From: Paracoccus albus
Lineage (GTDB): Bacteria > Pseudomonadota > Alphaproteobacteria > Rhodobacterales > Rhodobacteraceae
Length of the DNA stretch: 64,000 nt
Direction of reading: 5' to 3'
Assembly: GCF_027913035.1 (NCBI RefSeq)
Contig: NZ_CP115775.1
Location: forward strand, 1,054,001 to 1,118,000
Below are positions 31,706-40,701 of this stretch, piece after piece (positions within the stretch are counted from its first letter, which is position 1; each line of letters begins with the position of its first letter). Position numbers and translations under genes: made by a program. The notes under the pieces are model-generated. The model was not told the DNA's origin. It did no database searches and worked only from the letters and a program-made list of their open reading frames with translations.

Positions 31706-33298
31706 ATGGTGAATGACTGGTGGCGTGGCTCTGTGACATATCAGGTCTATCCGAGATCCTTTCAGGACAGCAATGGTGACGGGATAGGTGATCTGAAGGG
31801 TATCACCGAACGGCTGCGCTATATTGCCAGCCTCGGTGTCGATGCCGTGTGGCTGTCGCCGATCTTCACCTCTCCGATGGCCGATATGGGCTATGACGTG
31901 TCCGACTATACCGACATTGATCCTCTGTTCGGGACATTGGAGGATTTTGACAGGTTCGTGGCGAAAGCGCATGAATTCGGGCTGAAAGTTGTCATTGATC
32001 AGGTGCTCAGCCATTCCTCTGACCAGCATCCTTTCTTTGTTGAAAGCCGGAAGGATCGCGAAAATCCGAAAGCCGACTGGTACGTCTGGGCCGATGCGCA
32101 ATCAGACGGCACGCCGCCCAATAACTGGTCATCGGTCTTTGGTGGCTCTGCCTGGGAATGGGACGGGCACCGCAAGCAGTATTATCTGCACAACTTCCTG
32201 AGCTCGCAGCCGGATTTCAACTTTCACAACAAAGAGGTTCAGGACTGGCTGCTGGACACCATGCGGTTCTGGCTGGATCGGGGCGTGGATGGATTCCGTC
32301 TGGATACGGTGAACTTCTATTTCCACGACGCGAAGCTGCGCAAGAACCCGGCCCGCAAGGGGGAGCCGCAGGTCAATCCCTACGAAATGCAGCTTCACAA
32401 GTTTTCCAAGACTCGGCCGGAGAACCTCGATTTCCTCGCCCGGATGCGAGAGCTGACGGATGAATACGGCGCCTCGATGGTGGGTGAGGTCGGCGATTCG
32501 ACCCGCGCAGTCGAGATCATGGCCGAATATACATCGGGCGATAAGCATCTGCATCAGGCCTACAGCTTCGACATGCTCGGCCCGGAATTCACGCCGAAGC
32601 ATTTCCGCCAGAAGATCGAAACCTTCTTCAAGAAAGCACCCGATGGCTGGCCGACATGGGCTTTTTCGAACCACGATGTCATTCGCCATCTGACGCGGTG
32701 GGAAGAACATGGCGCCGATCAGGACAGTCTTGCAAAGCTGGCGGCAGCGATGCTGCTTTCCTTCCCCGGTTCCGTTTGCCTCTATCAGGGCGAAGAATTG
32801 GGTCAGACGGAAACCGAGCTGGAGTTTGCCGAACTGACGGACCCGCCGGGGATACGTTTCTGGCCGGATTACAAGGGCAGGGATGGTTGCCGAACGCCGA
32901 TGGTCTGGGACGCTAACGGCAACACCTCGGGCGGGTTTTCCGAAGGTAGACCGTGGTTGCCCGTCAAGCCGCCCCAACTGGCCCGCAATGTCGCGGCACA
33001 AGAGGCGCAGAGCGATTCCGTGCTGCACTTTTACCGGCATATGCTGGAATTCCGGGCGGAACGGGTTGAACTGCATGGACGTGGTCCGGCCCATTTCTAC
33101 AACCGGCCGAACCCCGTGTTGATGTTCCAGCGTGAAGGGCTGATCTGTGCCTTCAACCTTGGAACAGAGGCGGTGGATACGAACCTTCCGCCGGAAGGTC
33201 AGGGCGGAATTCTTGTCGGCCCGTCGCAAACGGCGGAGTTAAACGGGCGTGAACTTAAACTCGGTCCGAACGGATTTGCATTTGTGGATGTCGCCTGA
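31706..33298 (+). CDS. Alpha-glucosidase / oligo-glucosidase, GH13
   Basis: Cytoplasmic glycosidase of 530 residues, probably splitting maltose, sucrose-like or other alpha-glucosides. Start ATG at 31706 with GGAGGTG site. GH13 landmarks: YQVYPRSFQDSNGDGIGDLK at residues 11-30, KVVIDQVLSHSSDQHPF, GFRLDTVNFYF (nucleophile aspartate near residue 198), MVGEVGDS (glutamate) and FSNHDVIRH (aspartate). Divergent from glgP, it fits a role in using free maltodextrins while the operon opposite handles glycogen. No transporter for its substrate is nearby. Confidence 0.9.
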   Translation: MVNDWWRGSVTYQVYPRSFQDSNGDGIGDLKGITERLRYIASLGVDAVWLSPIFTSPMADMGYDVSDYTDIDPLFGTLEDFDRFVAKAHEFGLKVVIDQVLSHSSDQHPFFVESRKDRENPKADWYVWADAQSDGTPPNNWSSVFGGSAWEWDGHRKQYYLHNFLSSQPDFNFHNKEVQDWLLDTMRFWLDRGVDGFRLDTVNFYFHDAKLRKNPARKGEPQVNPYEMQLHKFSKTRPENLDFLARMRELTDEYGASMVGEVGDSTRAVEIMAEYTSGDKHLHQAYSFDMLGPEFTPKHFRQKIETFFKKAPDGWPTWAFSNHDVIRHLTRWEEHGADQDSLAKLAAAMLLSFPGSVCLYQGEELGQTETELEFAELTDPPGIRFWPDYKGRDGCRTPMVWDANGNTSGGFSEGRPWLPVKPPQLARNVAAQEAQSDSVLHFYRHMLEFRAERVELHGRGPAHFYNRPNPVLMFQREGLICAFNLGTEAVDTNLPPEGQGGILVGPSQTAELNGRELKLGPNGFAFVDVA

Positions 33299-33325
33299 GC
33301 GGCAATGAAGTTTCACCAGCAGCTG

Positions 33326-33781
33326 TCAATGGCTGCTGGCAAGCTTACGCCGCAGTTTGCCCGTCAGGCGCAAGCCGTCGCGCATACTCAGGCTCAGAAG
33401 CGTGATGTTGATCGCGCCCGCGATCAATTCGATTGTTTGAACGGCAACGAACGCCGCGTCGAACTGTGCTGCCTGTGCCTTGGCGGAAAGATACAGCGCT
33501 GACGGGATCAGGATCAAAATCCCGTTCGCCGCGATGATCGGCATGCGCTTCCGCTTCGCCTCGACCACCGGGCCGCGCCGTTTTTGCCCCATGCGGAAAC
33601 CGGACGCGCCGACAGCGGCCATTGCAGGGAGCAGGATCAGCAAGCCCCAGGGTATCAGCGTCTTGACGCCGGTGATCAGGTCGAGGTCACCGGACAGTTC
33701 GGACAGGAATGTGCTTAGCCAGAAGGTCAGGGTGGTCAGCAGCGCGACGGCAGCAGCGATGGGGTGAATGATCTTTGTCAT
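33326..33781 (-). CDS. Small inner-membrane protein of unknown function, divergent from a MarR regulator
   Basis: 151 residues with four predicted membrane segments (about residues 5-27, 43-60, 83-100 and 110-130), a basic loop QKRRGPVVEAKRKR between the second and third, and a basic C-terminus. I do not recognise a named family with confidence. The intergenic region shared with the MarR gene carries two identical-looking palindromes, so the regulator very likely controls this gene. A gene of this kind next to MarR often answers to a small toxic molecule, but nothing in the sequence proves it. Confidence 0.7.
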   Translation of the reverse strand: MTKIIHPIAAAVALLTTLTFWLSTFLSELSGDLDLITGVKTLIPWGLLILLPAMAAVGASGFRMGQKRRGPVVEAKRKRMPIIAANGILILIPSALYLSAKAQAAQFDAAFVAVQTIELIAGAINITLLSLSMRDGLRLTGKLRRKLASSH

Positions 33782-33804
33782 CTGAAGTCTCCTTCAACTA
33801 TCCA

Positions 33805-33838
33805 ATAGCAAGCTATATATCATTGCATAGCACGCTAT
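33805..33838. promoter_or_regulatory. Two tandem ATAGC-N2-GCTAT operators between the membrane protein and marR-like gene
   Basis: ATAGC-aa-GCTAT at 33805-33816 and ATAGC-ac-GCTAT at 33827-33838 are perfect 5-bp inverted repeats. Their starts are 22 bp apart, two DNA turns, so two dimers would sit on the same face. The spacer is AT-rich (TATATCATTGC), a likely promoter core. This is the expected layout for a MarR repressor controlling itself and its divergent neighbour. Confidence 0.75.
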
Positions 33839-33857
33839 TCAAGTATTAGGTGGTGAT

Positions 33858-34313
33858 ATGACATTCAGTAAAAGAAACTCCGCTGGCTACCTCGCCAACC
33901 ATATGGCCCGCATTTTCGAGCGTGGTCTTGCCGCGCGCATCAAGCCGCTGGGCCTGTCGACCGGCACGTTCCCCGCGCTTCTCGAATTATGGGAAGAAGA
34001 TGGGCTGTCGCAGAAACAGCTGGTCGAGCGGCTGGATATTGAGCAGGCGACGATGGCGAATACCCTTTCCCGGATGGAGCGGGACGGGCTGATCCGCCGC
34101 AAAACCGATGAAACCGATCGCAGGGTTCAGCGGGTCTGGCTGACGCAGGCGGCGCGGGACAAACGCGGCGCGGCAATCGCAGCTGCGAACGAAACCAATG
34201 ACAGCGCAATGGCGGGGCTGACCGCTGCAGAACAGGATCAGTTCCGGGACCTGATGCGCAAGCTGATCGACACCTACCGGGCGGCGCCATCGGATGAGGG
34301 TGACACAGATTGA
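33858..34313 (+). CDS. MarR-family transcriptional regulator
   Basis: 151 residues with the winged-helix core: LSQKQLVERLDIEQATMANT near residues 50-70 as recognition helices and RMERDGLIRRKTDETDRRVQ near 75-95 as the wing with its typical DxRxxxV-like stretch. Such proteins act as dimers, often released from DNA by phenolic or oxidising compounds. GTGATATG supplies a GGTGAT ribosome site before the ATG at 33858. The pair of palindromes upstream is the likely target. Confidence 0.9.
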   Translation: MTFSKRNSAGYLANHMARIFERGLAARIKPLGLSTGTFPALLELWEEDGLSQKQLVERLDIEQATMANTLSRMERDGLIRRKTDETDRRVQRVWLTQAARDKRGAAIAAANETNDSAMAGLTAAEQDQFRDLMRKLIDTYRAAPSDEGDTD

Positions 34314-34366
34314 AAAAGGGGCCGCTATATGCGACCCCTCAAACGATCAGTGGACTTCTGTGCGGA

Positions 34367-36379
34367 TCAGAACGATTTCGAAACACTCAGCGTAATGGTC
34401 CGACCCGGGCCGTAAGCCGGCTGGATATCACGGCTGCCAGCCACGCGTTTCACATAGCTTGACCGCTCGTAATAGGTTTCGTCGAACAGGTTATCGACAC
34501 CAAGGCGCAGCTTGGCTCCGTTCGCCTGCGGTGGTGTCCATTCGGCATAGGCGTTCACGATGCTGTAGCTGTCGTGTTTGTCGAAGCTTGCAGCCTCCAT
34601 CGCGTCGTCTGACAATTCGCCCGCCCATTCCAGCGTCGCGCCCAGTTTCAGGTCATATTGCGGAAGTTCCTGATCGACATAGAGCGTCGCCATATCCCCG
34701 ACCGGCATCAGAGAGCCGCCCGTGGGCAACGCGAAATCGCCGTCAGAAGTCACATCGGCCTTCGTGTAGGTCGCGCCAACGCGCCCGTTTGACCAGTCAT
34801 AGCTGGCGTTAAGGGTGAACCCCTTGCTGCGGCCTTCCTCGGCGTTGGTCAGCATACCCGCGCCGACATCGTAATCACCCAGACCGTCCAGACGGGTATC
34901 AAAGAAGGTCAAGCCACCACGCCAGTTCGCACCGCTCGCATTCAGGCCGATCTTGTAGTTCTTTGCGGTCGCCGGTTCGAGATCCGGATCGGTGATGAAA
35001 GCGGCATCGCGGGCATGAAGCAGCCCGTACTCGCCGATGTCAAAGCCCATCCATGTATGCGACGCGCCCGCAAAGACTTCGAACATATCGTTGAAACGAT
35101 AGGACAGGGTCGCGTTGGCACTTGCGCCAGAGCTTTCGAAGCGGTCGTTGTTCCAGTCTGTCAGGCGATGATGGTCATAGCGCATACCGGTCGACAGGTC
35201 GAAGCCGTTGCCAAAGTCGAAACGACCCTGAACGAAGGTGCCAACCTGAAAGGTGGTAAAGTTCCATTCCGGCCCCGGCGCGCCGGAGTGGTCGCCGTAA
35301 TTGTAGACCATGTAGTCATTATCGGCGAAATCGACGCCAGCGGTGATCGTGCCCTGCGCCAAGGTAAAGGTATTCTTCAGAACACCGCCGAAGGAATCGC
35401 GATCCAGTTCCATATCGCCATTCGGTCGAGAGCTTCCATCGACGGGATCAATCAGGTCGCCGACGATATAGTTGGGGCGCCAGTAATTGGTTGAACCGAT
35501 ATAAAGTTCTGCGCTCGGGTCCCATGTATCGGTGGGCGATGTCGCGGTCCATGACAGGCGCAAAGTCTCGCTGTCGACCTCAAGCGGGAAAACCTCTGTG
35601 TCGCGGTTGAGGTCCATGTTCATCTTGATGACCCGGTCGGCATCGTCGCGCGACCGGTCATAGGCAAGCTCGAACCGGCTTCCGCCGACCTCGTAACCCA
35701 GCTTCACCAGAACGCCTTGCGCTGCGGGTTCCGTGCCGGGCATCTCGCGGCCATTGCCGGCGGTGTAATTTTCACCGTTCTGGCCGTGTAGCATGACAAA
35801 GTAATCGAAGCCGCCATAGACGCCATAGCCGGCAAGGCTGCCAGCAAACCCGCGACCGTTGTCGCCATATGACAGAGAGGCACGGCCACCGATGTTCTTG
35901 CCATCTTCCAGCAGATCACGCGCACCAACAGTTTCATAGCGCACAGCACCTGCCGCCGCTGCAAATCCGGCATCGGCTGCGGCCGCGCCCGCCTCGACTT
36001 CGACCGAACGGATAAAGGCCGGGTCGATCACATTTGATCCGGTATGGTGCCAGCTTTGCGGGCCTTGCGGCACGCCGTCCACGCTGACCGCCAGTTTCGA
36101 CTGTTCGATCCCGAAGACATAGACGCGCTTCGACGGTCCCGCGCCGCCAGAGACGGTAACAGCCGATTCACGCGCGAACAGTTCGGACACGTTGTCCGGT
36201 TGAAGCTCTTCGACATCCTCGGCGGTGACGACAGCGCCGCCGGTGGTCTCGATATTCTCCTCGCCAGCCGCGACCAGGGTGAGTGTATCAAGAACGATTG
36301 GTTCCTGTCCCCAGGCAGTGGCGGTCATCAGGGCAAGGGTCGAAACCCCGGCCAGCGGAAGCATGGTTTTGCGCAACAT
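34367..36379 (-). CDS. TonB-dependent outer-membrane receptor (iron chelate or heme type)
   Basis: 670 residues from the ATG at 36379, which follows an AGGGAA site; a longer frame starts at 36397. Signal peptide at residues 1-24 (ends TAWG-QEP), a TonB-box-like IVLDTLTL just after it, a plug domain about 45-150 (KLAVSVDGVPQGPQSW, VIDPAFIRSVEVEAGAAAA), then a 22-strand barrel ending in the aromatic terminus VSKSF and the NLFDETYYERS strand. It may feed the importer at 1-3.3 kb, but they are 33 kb apart and the ligand is not evident. Confidence 0.88.
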   Translation of the reverse strand: MLRKTMLPLAGVSTLALMTATAWGQEPIVLDTLTLVAAGEENIETTGGAVVTAEDVEELQPDNVSELFARESAVTVSGGAGPSKRVYVFGIEQSKLAVSVDGVPQGPQSWHHTGSNVIDPAFIRSVEVEAGAAAADAGFAAAAGAVRYETVGARDLLEDGKNIGGRASLSYGDNGRGFAGSLAGYGVYGGFDYFVMLHGQNGENYTAGNGREMPGTEPAAQGVLVKLGYEVGGSRFELAYDRSRDDADRVIKMNMDLNRDTEVFPLEVDSETLRLSWTATSPTDTWDPSAELYIGSTNYWRPNYIVGDLIDPVDGSSRPNGDMELDRDSFGGVLKNTFTLAQGTITAGVDFADNDYMVYNYGDHSGAPGPEWNFTTFQVGTFVQGRFDFGNGFDLSTGMRYDHHRLTDWNNDRFESSGASANATLSYRFNDMFEVFAGASHTWMGFDIGEYGLLHARDAAFITDPDLEPATAKNYKIGLNASGANWRGGLTFFDTRLDGLGDYDVGAGMLTNAEEGRSKGFTLNASYDWSNGRVGATYTKADVTSDGDFALPTGGSLMPVGDMATLYVDQELPQYDLKLGATLEWAGELSDDAMEAASFDKHDSYSIVNAYAEWTPPQANGAKLRLGVDNLFDETYYERSSYVKRVAGSRDIQPAYGPGRTITLSVSKSF

Positions 36380-36600
36380 TGTTCCCTCATTTCGCAAGGG
36401 GACTCTGTGGCTGAAAACTGGCTGAGATTCCCGATAATTTCTATTGGTTAATTTTGTGCCTCGCTGAGTTCAATGAACAAACCGGCACGCGTCGGCGCAC
36501 GATGCAATGATGCAACACCAGTCCGCGTCGGCTGTGGGTTTCAATAGGCCGCGCTTGCGCCTATCGTCTGGACAGATCGTCGCGGATCAAGGGGGGAAGC

Positions 36601-37971
36601 TTGTTTCTGTCGGTACTGGATATGTTCAAGATCGGAGTGGGGCCGTCGTCGTCACACACGATGGGGCCGATGATCGCGGCGAACCGCTTCGCTACTGAAC
36701 ATCTGGACACCCTGTCCGAAGGCAGTTTGGTCGAGGTTGTGCTGTGGGGATCTCTGGCCTTTACCGGCAAGGGACATGCCACCGACCGGGCGGTGATCCT
36801 TGGGCTTGCGGGCATCAGGCCGGAAACGCTTGACCCGCAGCAGGCAGAGCAGGTCATGACCTGCGTCCGCGACCGGCGGATGCTTCCGCTTGAAGGTGGC
36901 GCATCACTGGATTTCGACGCCGATACCGCGATCCGCTTCGCCTATGGCGAACGTCTGGAAGCTCATAGCAACGCGCTGACCTTCCGGCTCAAAAACGGAC
37001 AAGAGGTGGTGGCCGAGGAAACCTTCTATTCGATCGGGGGCGGCTTTGTGCTGACAGAGGAGGAGCTGAGCGCTGCACGTGATGCGCCCGGTCCCGAAGA
37101 TCAGAATGTGCCTTTTCCCTTTGGCAGTGCAGAAGGGATGCTTCGCATGGCGGCAGATTCGGGGCTGTCCATCAGCGAAATGAAGCGCCGAAATGAACTT
37201 GCATGCCGGTCAGAGGCCGATCTGAAAGAAGCGCTTGGGCGGGTTGTCGGCACCATGTTCGCCTGCATAGAGCGGGGCCTGGAAACCCGGCAGCGCGAGC
37301 TTCCCGGCGGGCTTGGCCTGGAACGTCGGGCACCCAGCCTTGCCCAAGACATGCCGGGGCGGAACCTTATGCCGCATAGCGCCTTCGAAAAGGTCGCGGC
37401 TTATGCGATTGCCGTGAATGAGGAGAATGCCGCCGGTGGTCGTATCGTGACGGCGCCGACGAATGGGGCGGCGGGTATCGTCCCGGCCGTGATGCGATAT
37501 GCGAGAGAGGTTCTGGACCTGCCCGAGGATGATCCGGCATTGCATCGCTATCTGCTGACGGCTGCCGCGATTGGCGGGATCATCAAGGCGAATGCCTCGA
37601 TCTCTGGCGCGGAATGCGGCTGTCAGGCAGAGGTGGGGTCTGCGTCTGCGATGGCTGCCGCGGGGCTTGCGGAGCTTCTGGGTGGGACGCCCGCACAGGT
37701 CGAAAACGCCGCCGAGATTGCGCTTGAGCATCATCTGGGGATGACCTGCGACCCTGTTCTGGGATTGGTGCAGGTGCCTTGTATCGAACGCAACGCCCTT
37801 GGCTCGGTCAAGGCGATCACGGCCGCAGCCCTTGCCCTGCGCGGTACTGGAGAGCATTTCATGCCGCTGGACGCCTGTATCGAAACGATGCGTCAGACAG
37901 GCGAAGATATGCTGGAAAAGTACAAGGAAACCTCGCTTGGCGGGTTGGCGGTGAACTCTCCAAATTGCTGA
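36601..37971 (+). CDS. sdaA: L-serine ammonia-lyase (serine dehydratase), iron-sulfur type
   Basis: 456 residues, deaminates L-serine to pyruvate using a 4Fe-4S cluster. The start is TTG at 36601 with GGGGGGAAG just upstream; the family N-terminus [20 protein letters not shown] begins right there. The beta (lobed) domain is N-terminal. The alpha domain carries [17 protein letters not shown] near residue 283 and the cluster cysteines in [24 protein letters not shown] and QVPCIERNA. It is divergent from the TonB receptor across 221 bp with no shared motif I could identify. Confidence 0.95.
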   Translation: MFLSVLDMFKIGVGPSSSHTMGPMIAANRFATEHLDTLSEGSLVEVVLWGSLAFTGKGHATDRAVILGLAGIRPETLDPQQAEQVMTCVRDRRMLPLEGGASLDFDADTAIRFAYGERLEAHSNALTFRLKNGQEVVAEETFYSIGGGFVLTEEELSAARDAPGPEDQNVPFPFGSAEGMLRMAADSGLSISEMKRRNELACRSEADLKEALGRVVGTMFACIERGLETRQRELPGGLGLERRAPSLAQDMPGRNLMPHSAFEKVAAYAIAVNEENAAGGRIVTAPTNGAAGIVPAVMRYAREVLDLPEDDPALHRYLLTAAAIGGIIKANASISGAECGCQAEVGSASAMAAAGLAELLGGTPAQVENAAEIALEHHLGMTCDPVLGLVQVPCIERNALGSVKAITAAALALRGTGEHFMPLDACIETMRQTGEDMLEKYKETSLGGLAVNSPNC

Positions 37972-38114
37972 CTGTGCCGGCGCTGCGCGATTTCACACAA
38001 AAAAGCTGAAACCAGAATCCCCTGACAGTCGTTCGGCGTTAGCGAACGCGGAGTTTCGGGTTAACCATCTGGCCGGGCGTCCGCGGGAGGCGTAATTTTG
38101 CGCCGAGGAATTGG

Positions 38115-38144
38115 GGCGGCACCGATCAACGTGCCGCCGATTTT
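38115..38144 (+). terminator. Hairpin plus T-run upstream of the FMN reductase gene
   Basis: GGCGGCAC / GTGCCGCC (8 bp, 8-base loop, 38115-38138) followed by GATTTTAAT. It could end sdaA transcription 150 bp after its stop, or form a leader structure in front of the reductase gene, whose ribosome site AAAAGGATAGG follows directly. Confidence 0.5.
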
Positions 38145-38163
38145 AATAAAAGGATAGGATACT

Positions 38164-38748
38164 ATGGCTAAGACCAAGATTGGCGTCATCATCAGCACCA
38201 CACGCGACGTCCGCTTTGCTGACAAACCGGCAAAATGGCTGATGGACAACGTCCAGAAGCGCGATGACATGGAGTTCGAACTTCTGGACCTGCGCGATTT
38301 CGATCTGCCGTTCTTCGATGAGAAGGCATCGAATCTGTGGGTGCCCAGCGAAGACCCCAAGGTGGTTGCATGGCAGAAGAAGCTGGCGGAATTTGACGGC
38401 TATATCATTCTGACTGCCGAATATAACCACTCGATCCCCGGTGTGCTGAAGAATGCCCTGGATCAGGCCTATAAGGAATGGAACCACAAGCCCGTCGCGG
38501 CAATGGGCTATGGCGGTGTCGGTGCTGCACGCGCCATCGAACATCTGCGCGGTATCGCCGTCGAGTTGAAGATGGTTCCCGTCCGCGACGCCGTTCATCT
38601 TGGCGGCGGAGAGTTTCTGAAGGTCAGCCCGCTTGGCGAAAACGGCGAGATGTCCGAAGTTGATGAGGTTCTGCAGCCTTCGCTGGAAGCCATGCTGGAC
38701 GAACTGGCATGGTGGGCAGAGGCGACGAAAGCCGCCCGCGCGTCGTGA
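38164..38748 (+). CDS. NADPH-dependent FMN reductase family protein
   Basis: Flavodoxin-like reductase of 194 residues. The FMN-phosphate-binding start IGVIISTTRDVRFADK and the flavin-site motif LTAEYNHSIPGVLKNALD near residues 80-97 are characteristic, as is AMGYGGVGAARAIEHLR near 117. Relatives reduce quinones, azo dyes, chromate or FMN. The gene has its own strong terminator downstream and seems to be a single-gene unit. Confidence 0.9.
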   Translation: MAKTKIGVIISTTRDVRFADKPAKWLMDNVQKRDDMEFELLDLRDFDLPFFDEKASNLWVPSEDPKVVAWQKKLAEFDGYIILTAEYNHSIPGVLKNALDQAYKEWNHKPVAAMGYGGVGAARAIEHLRGIAVELKMVPVRDAVHLGGGEFLKVSPLGENGEMSEVDEVLQPSLEAMLDELAWWAEATKAARAS

Positions 38749-38770
38749 TCCGATTGACGGCGTGACCTTG

Positions 38771-38796
38771 AAGGCCCGGCGATTGCCGGGCCTTTT
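38771..38796 (+). terminator. Rho-independent terminator after the FMN reductase gene
   Basis: 10-bp perfect stem AAGGCCCGGC / GCCGGGCCTT with a GATT loop and a TTTT tail on the plus strand. The opposite-strand kef gene ends 10 bp away and may also use it. Confidence 0.9.
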
Positions 38797-38805
38797 CACT
38801 TGACG

Positions 38806-40578
38806 TCATGCCTCGTTCGCGGTCCGCTTGCGTTGCGTCAGCGGTTCCGGCACCGGATTGACAAGCATCTTATCTAGCCCTGCCATCATGCCGCCCTGAA
38901 CCTGTTCGGTCAGTCGATCACGATCGCGGCGTCGGATATCACTGGCCGTTTCGCTGATAGCCGCATCCGAGCAGCCAAGCGCACGCAGCCCTTCTTCGCC
39001 CATGCGATAGGCGGATTCGACCGTCTCTCGGATCTCGAAATCGACTCCTGCGTGGATCAGCTGCATCGAGTGACCCCGGTCGTAGCTGCGCACAAGCAGC
39101 TTTGCCTGCGGGAATTCATGCCTCACAAGCTCGACGATTTTGCTGGCGGTTTTCGGGTCATCGACGCAGATCATGATGACTTCGGCCTCCTCGGCACCAG
39201 AGTGGCGCAGGATGTCCAGCCTTGTGCCATCGCCGAAAAAGACCTTGAAGCCCCATTTCTCTGCCTCTCGGATACGGTCCGGGTCGCTGTCGATAACCGA
39301 GACCTCGACATCGCGCGCCAGAAGCAGTTGCAGCGCGATCTGGCCGAAGCGACCAAATCCGATCACCAGTGCCTGCCCGCGTAACTCGCGCGCATGATCG
39401 ACGCCTTCCAGAGATTTTTCGCTGCGTAGTCTCCGGTCCGCGGTCATCTGTACAAGCGGCGTGATGGCCATCGACAGGATGACAACGGTGGTGAAGATCG
39501 CGTTCTGTCGCGCGTCGATAACCCCGCTGCCTGCGGCGGCGGAATACAGCACAAAGGCAAATTCGCCGCCCTGTGCGAACATCGCTGCGCGATGAAGGGC
39601 GGCCGTATTGGTGCTGCCAAAAATCCGCGCAATTGCGTATATCGCCACGGCCTTCACCAGCACATAGACGATCAGCATCGCCAGCAGCAGCGGCCATTCC
39701 GCCAGGACCACAGCAAGGTCAAGCGACATTCCCACGGCCAGAAAGAATAACCCCATCAGAAGCCCGCGGAACGGTTCGATATCGCTTTCGATCTGATGGC
39801 GATAGCTTGAACCGGACAGCATCACGCCAGCCAGAAAGGCACCCATCGCCATGGACAGCCCTACGGCTTCCATCAACATGGCGGCGCCCAGTACGACAAG
39901 AAGCGCGCCGGCCGTCAGCACCTCGCGCGCACGAGCGCGCGCCAGCAATGCGAAGAACGGATCAAGCAGCCAGCGACCGACGATCAGCAGAAGGGCGAGC
40001 CCGGCGAGGGCAAGCGTAAGCGCGCCAAGCCCCGATCCTTCGCCCGATTGAGGGGCCAGCAGGGCGACGACCGCAAGAAGCGGGACGATCAGCAGATCCT
40101 CGAACAGCAGGATCGAAACGGATTTCTGCCCTTCGGCGCTCGCGATCTCTCCGCGCTCCTGAAGGGTCGACATGATGACAGCGGTGGAGGACAGCACGAA
40201 GCCCGCAGCGGCGATAAAGCCATGGGTCGGGGCGAGGCGGAAAACAATTATCCCGGCAGTCGACAAAAGGACGATGGCGGCAGCAACCTGTGCCAATCCC
40301 AGACCGAAAATCTGTGATCGCATTGCCCACAGCTTTTGCGGTCGCAGTTCCAGCCCGACGACGAACAGGAACATGACCACGCCAAGTTCTGAGAAATGCA
40401 GGATTGCCGCGGGATCGCTGAACAGCCCTAGGATTGAGGGACCGACAATCATGCCGGCGGTAAAATAGCCCAGTACGGACCCCAGCCCCAGAAGCCGGAA
40501 CAGGGGCACGGCGACAACGGCGGCACCCATCAAAACAATCACCGGGCCGATTGTCGCGCCAAGTCCTTCTGTCGCCAT
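38806..40578 (-). CDS. CPA2 monovalent cation:proton antiporter (KefB/KefC-like) with TrkA-N domain
   Basis: 590 residues: about twelve membrane helices (residues 10-380) including GYFTAGMIVGPSILGLF and GAFLAGVMLSGSSYRH. A cytoplasmic RCK/TrkA-N domain follows: QALVIGFGRFGQIALQLLLA near residue 402, with NAD-binding VIDSDPDRIREAEKWG. It probably exports K+ in exchange for protons, as in glutathione-gated Kef systems. No KefF/KefG-type ancillary gene is fused, though the convergent FMN reductase next door is a flavodoxin-fold protein. The ATG at 40578 has a GGGGGT site. Confidence 0.9.
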   Translation of the reverse strand: MATEGLGATIGPVIVLMGAAVVAVPLFRLLGLGSVLGYFTAGMIVGPSILGLFSDPAAILHFSELGVVMFLFVVGLELRPQKLWAMRSQIFGLGLAQVAAAIVLLSTAGIIVFRLAPTHGFIAAAGFVLSSTAVIMSTLQERGEIASAEGQKSVSILLFEDLLIVPLLAVVALLAPQSGEGSGLGALTLALAGLALLLIVGRWLLDPFFALLARARAREVLTAGALLVVLGAAMLMEAVGLSMAMGAFLAGVMLSGSSYRHQIESDIEPFRGLLMGLFFLAVGMSLDLAVVLAEWPLLLAMLIVYVLVKAVAIYAIARIFGSTNTAALHRAAMFAQGGEFAFVLYSAAAGSGVIDARQNAIFTTVVILSMAITPLVQMTADRRLRSEKSLEGVDHARELRGQALVIGFGRFGQIALQLLLARDVEVSVIDSDPDRIREAEKWGFKVFFGDGTRLDILRHSGAEEAEVIMICVDDPKTASKIVELVRHEFPQAKLLVRSYDRGHSMQLIHAGVDFEIRETVESAYRMGEEGLRALGCSDAAISETASDIRRRDRDRLTEQVQGGMMAGLDKMLVNPVPEPLTQRKRTANEA

Positions 40579-40649
40579 GATGACCCCCTGCAATGTCTGG
40601 TATACGGCAGCGTCGACTGACCGGGTCAGGATTGCAAGGGCGTGACAGG

Positions 40650-40679
40650 AAAAAGGCCGCCGGGATTACCCGGCGGCCT
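40650..40679 (-). terminator. Rho-independent terminator of the VOC/ring-cleaving-dioxygenase gene
   Basis: 11-bp perfect stem AGGCCGCCGGG / CCCGGCGGCCT with an ATTA loop; on the minus strand it is followed by TTTT. It lies 22 bp past the stop of the minus-strand VOC gene. Confidence 0.9.
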
Positions 40680-40701
40680 GTGGTCTGGCGAATAACCGCC
40701 T

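Noticed and set aside
31617..31739. Longer glgP start at 31739
   Set aside because: It would overlap the divergent alpha-glucosidase and adds 41 residues with no family similarity.
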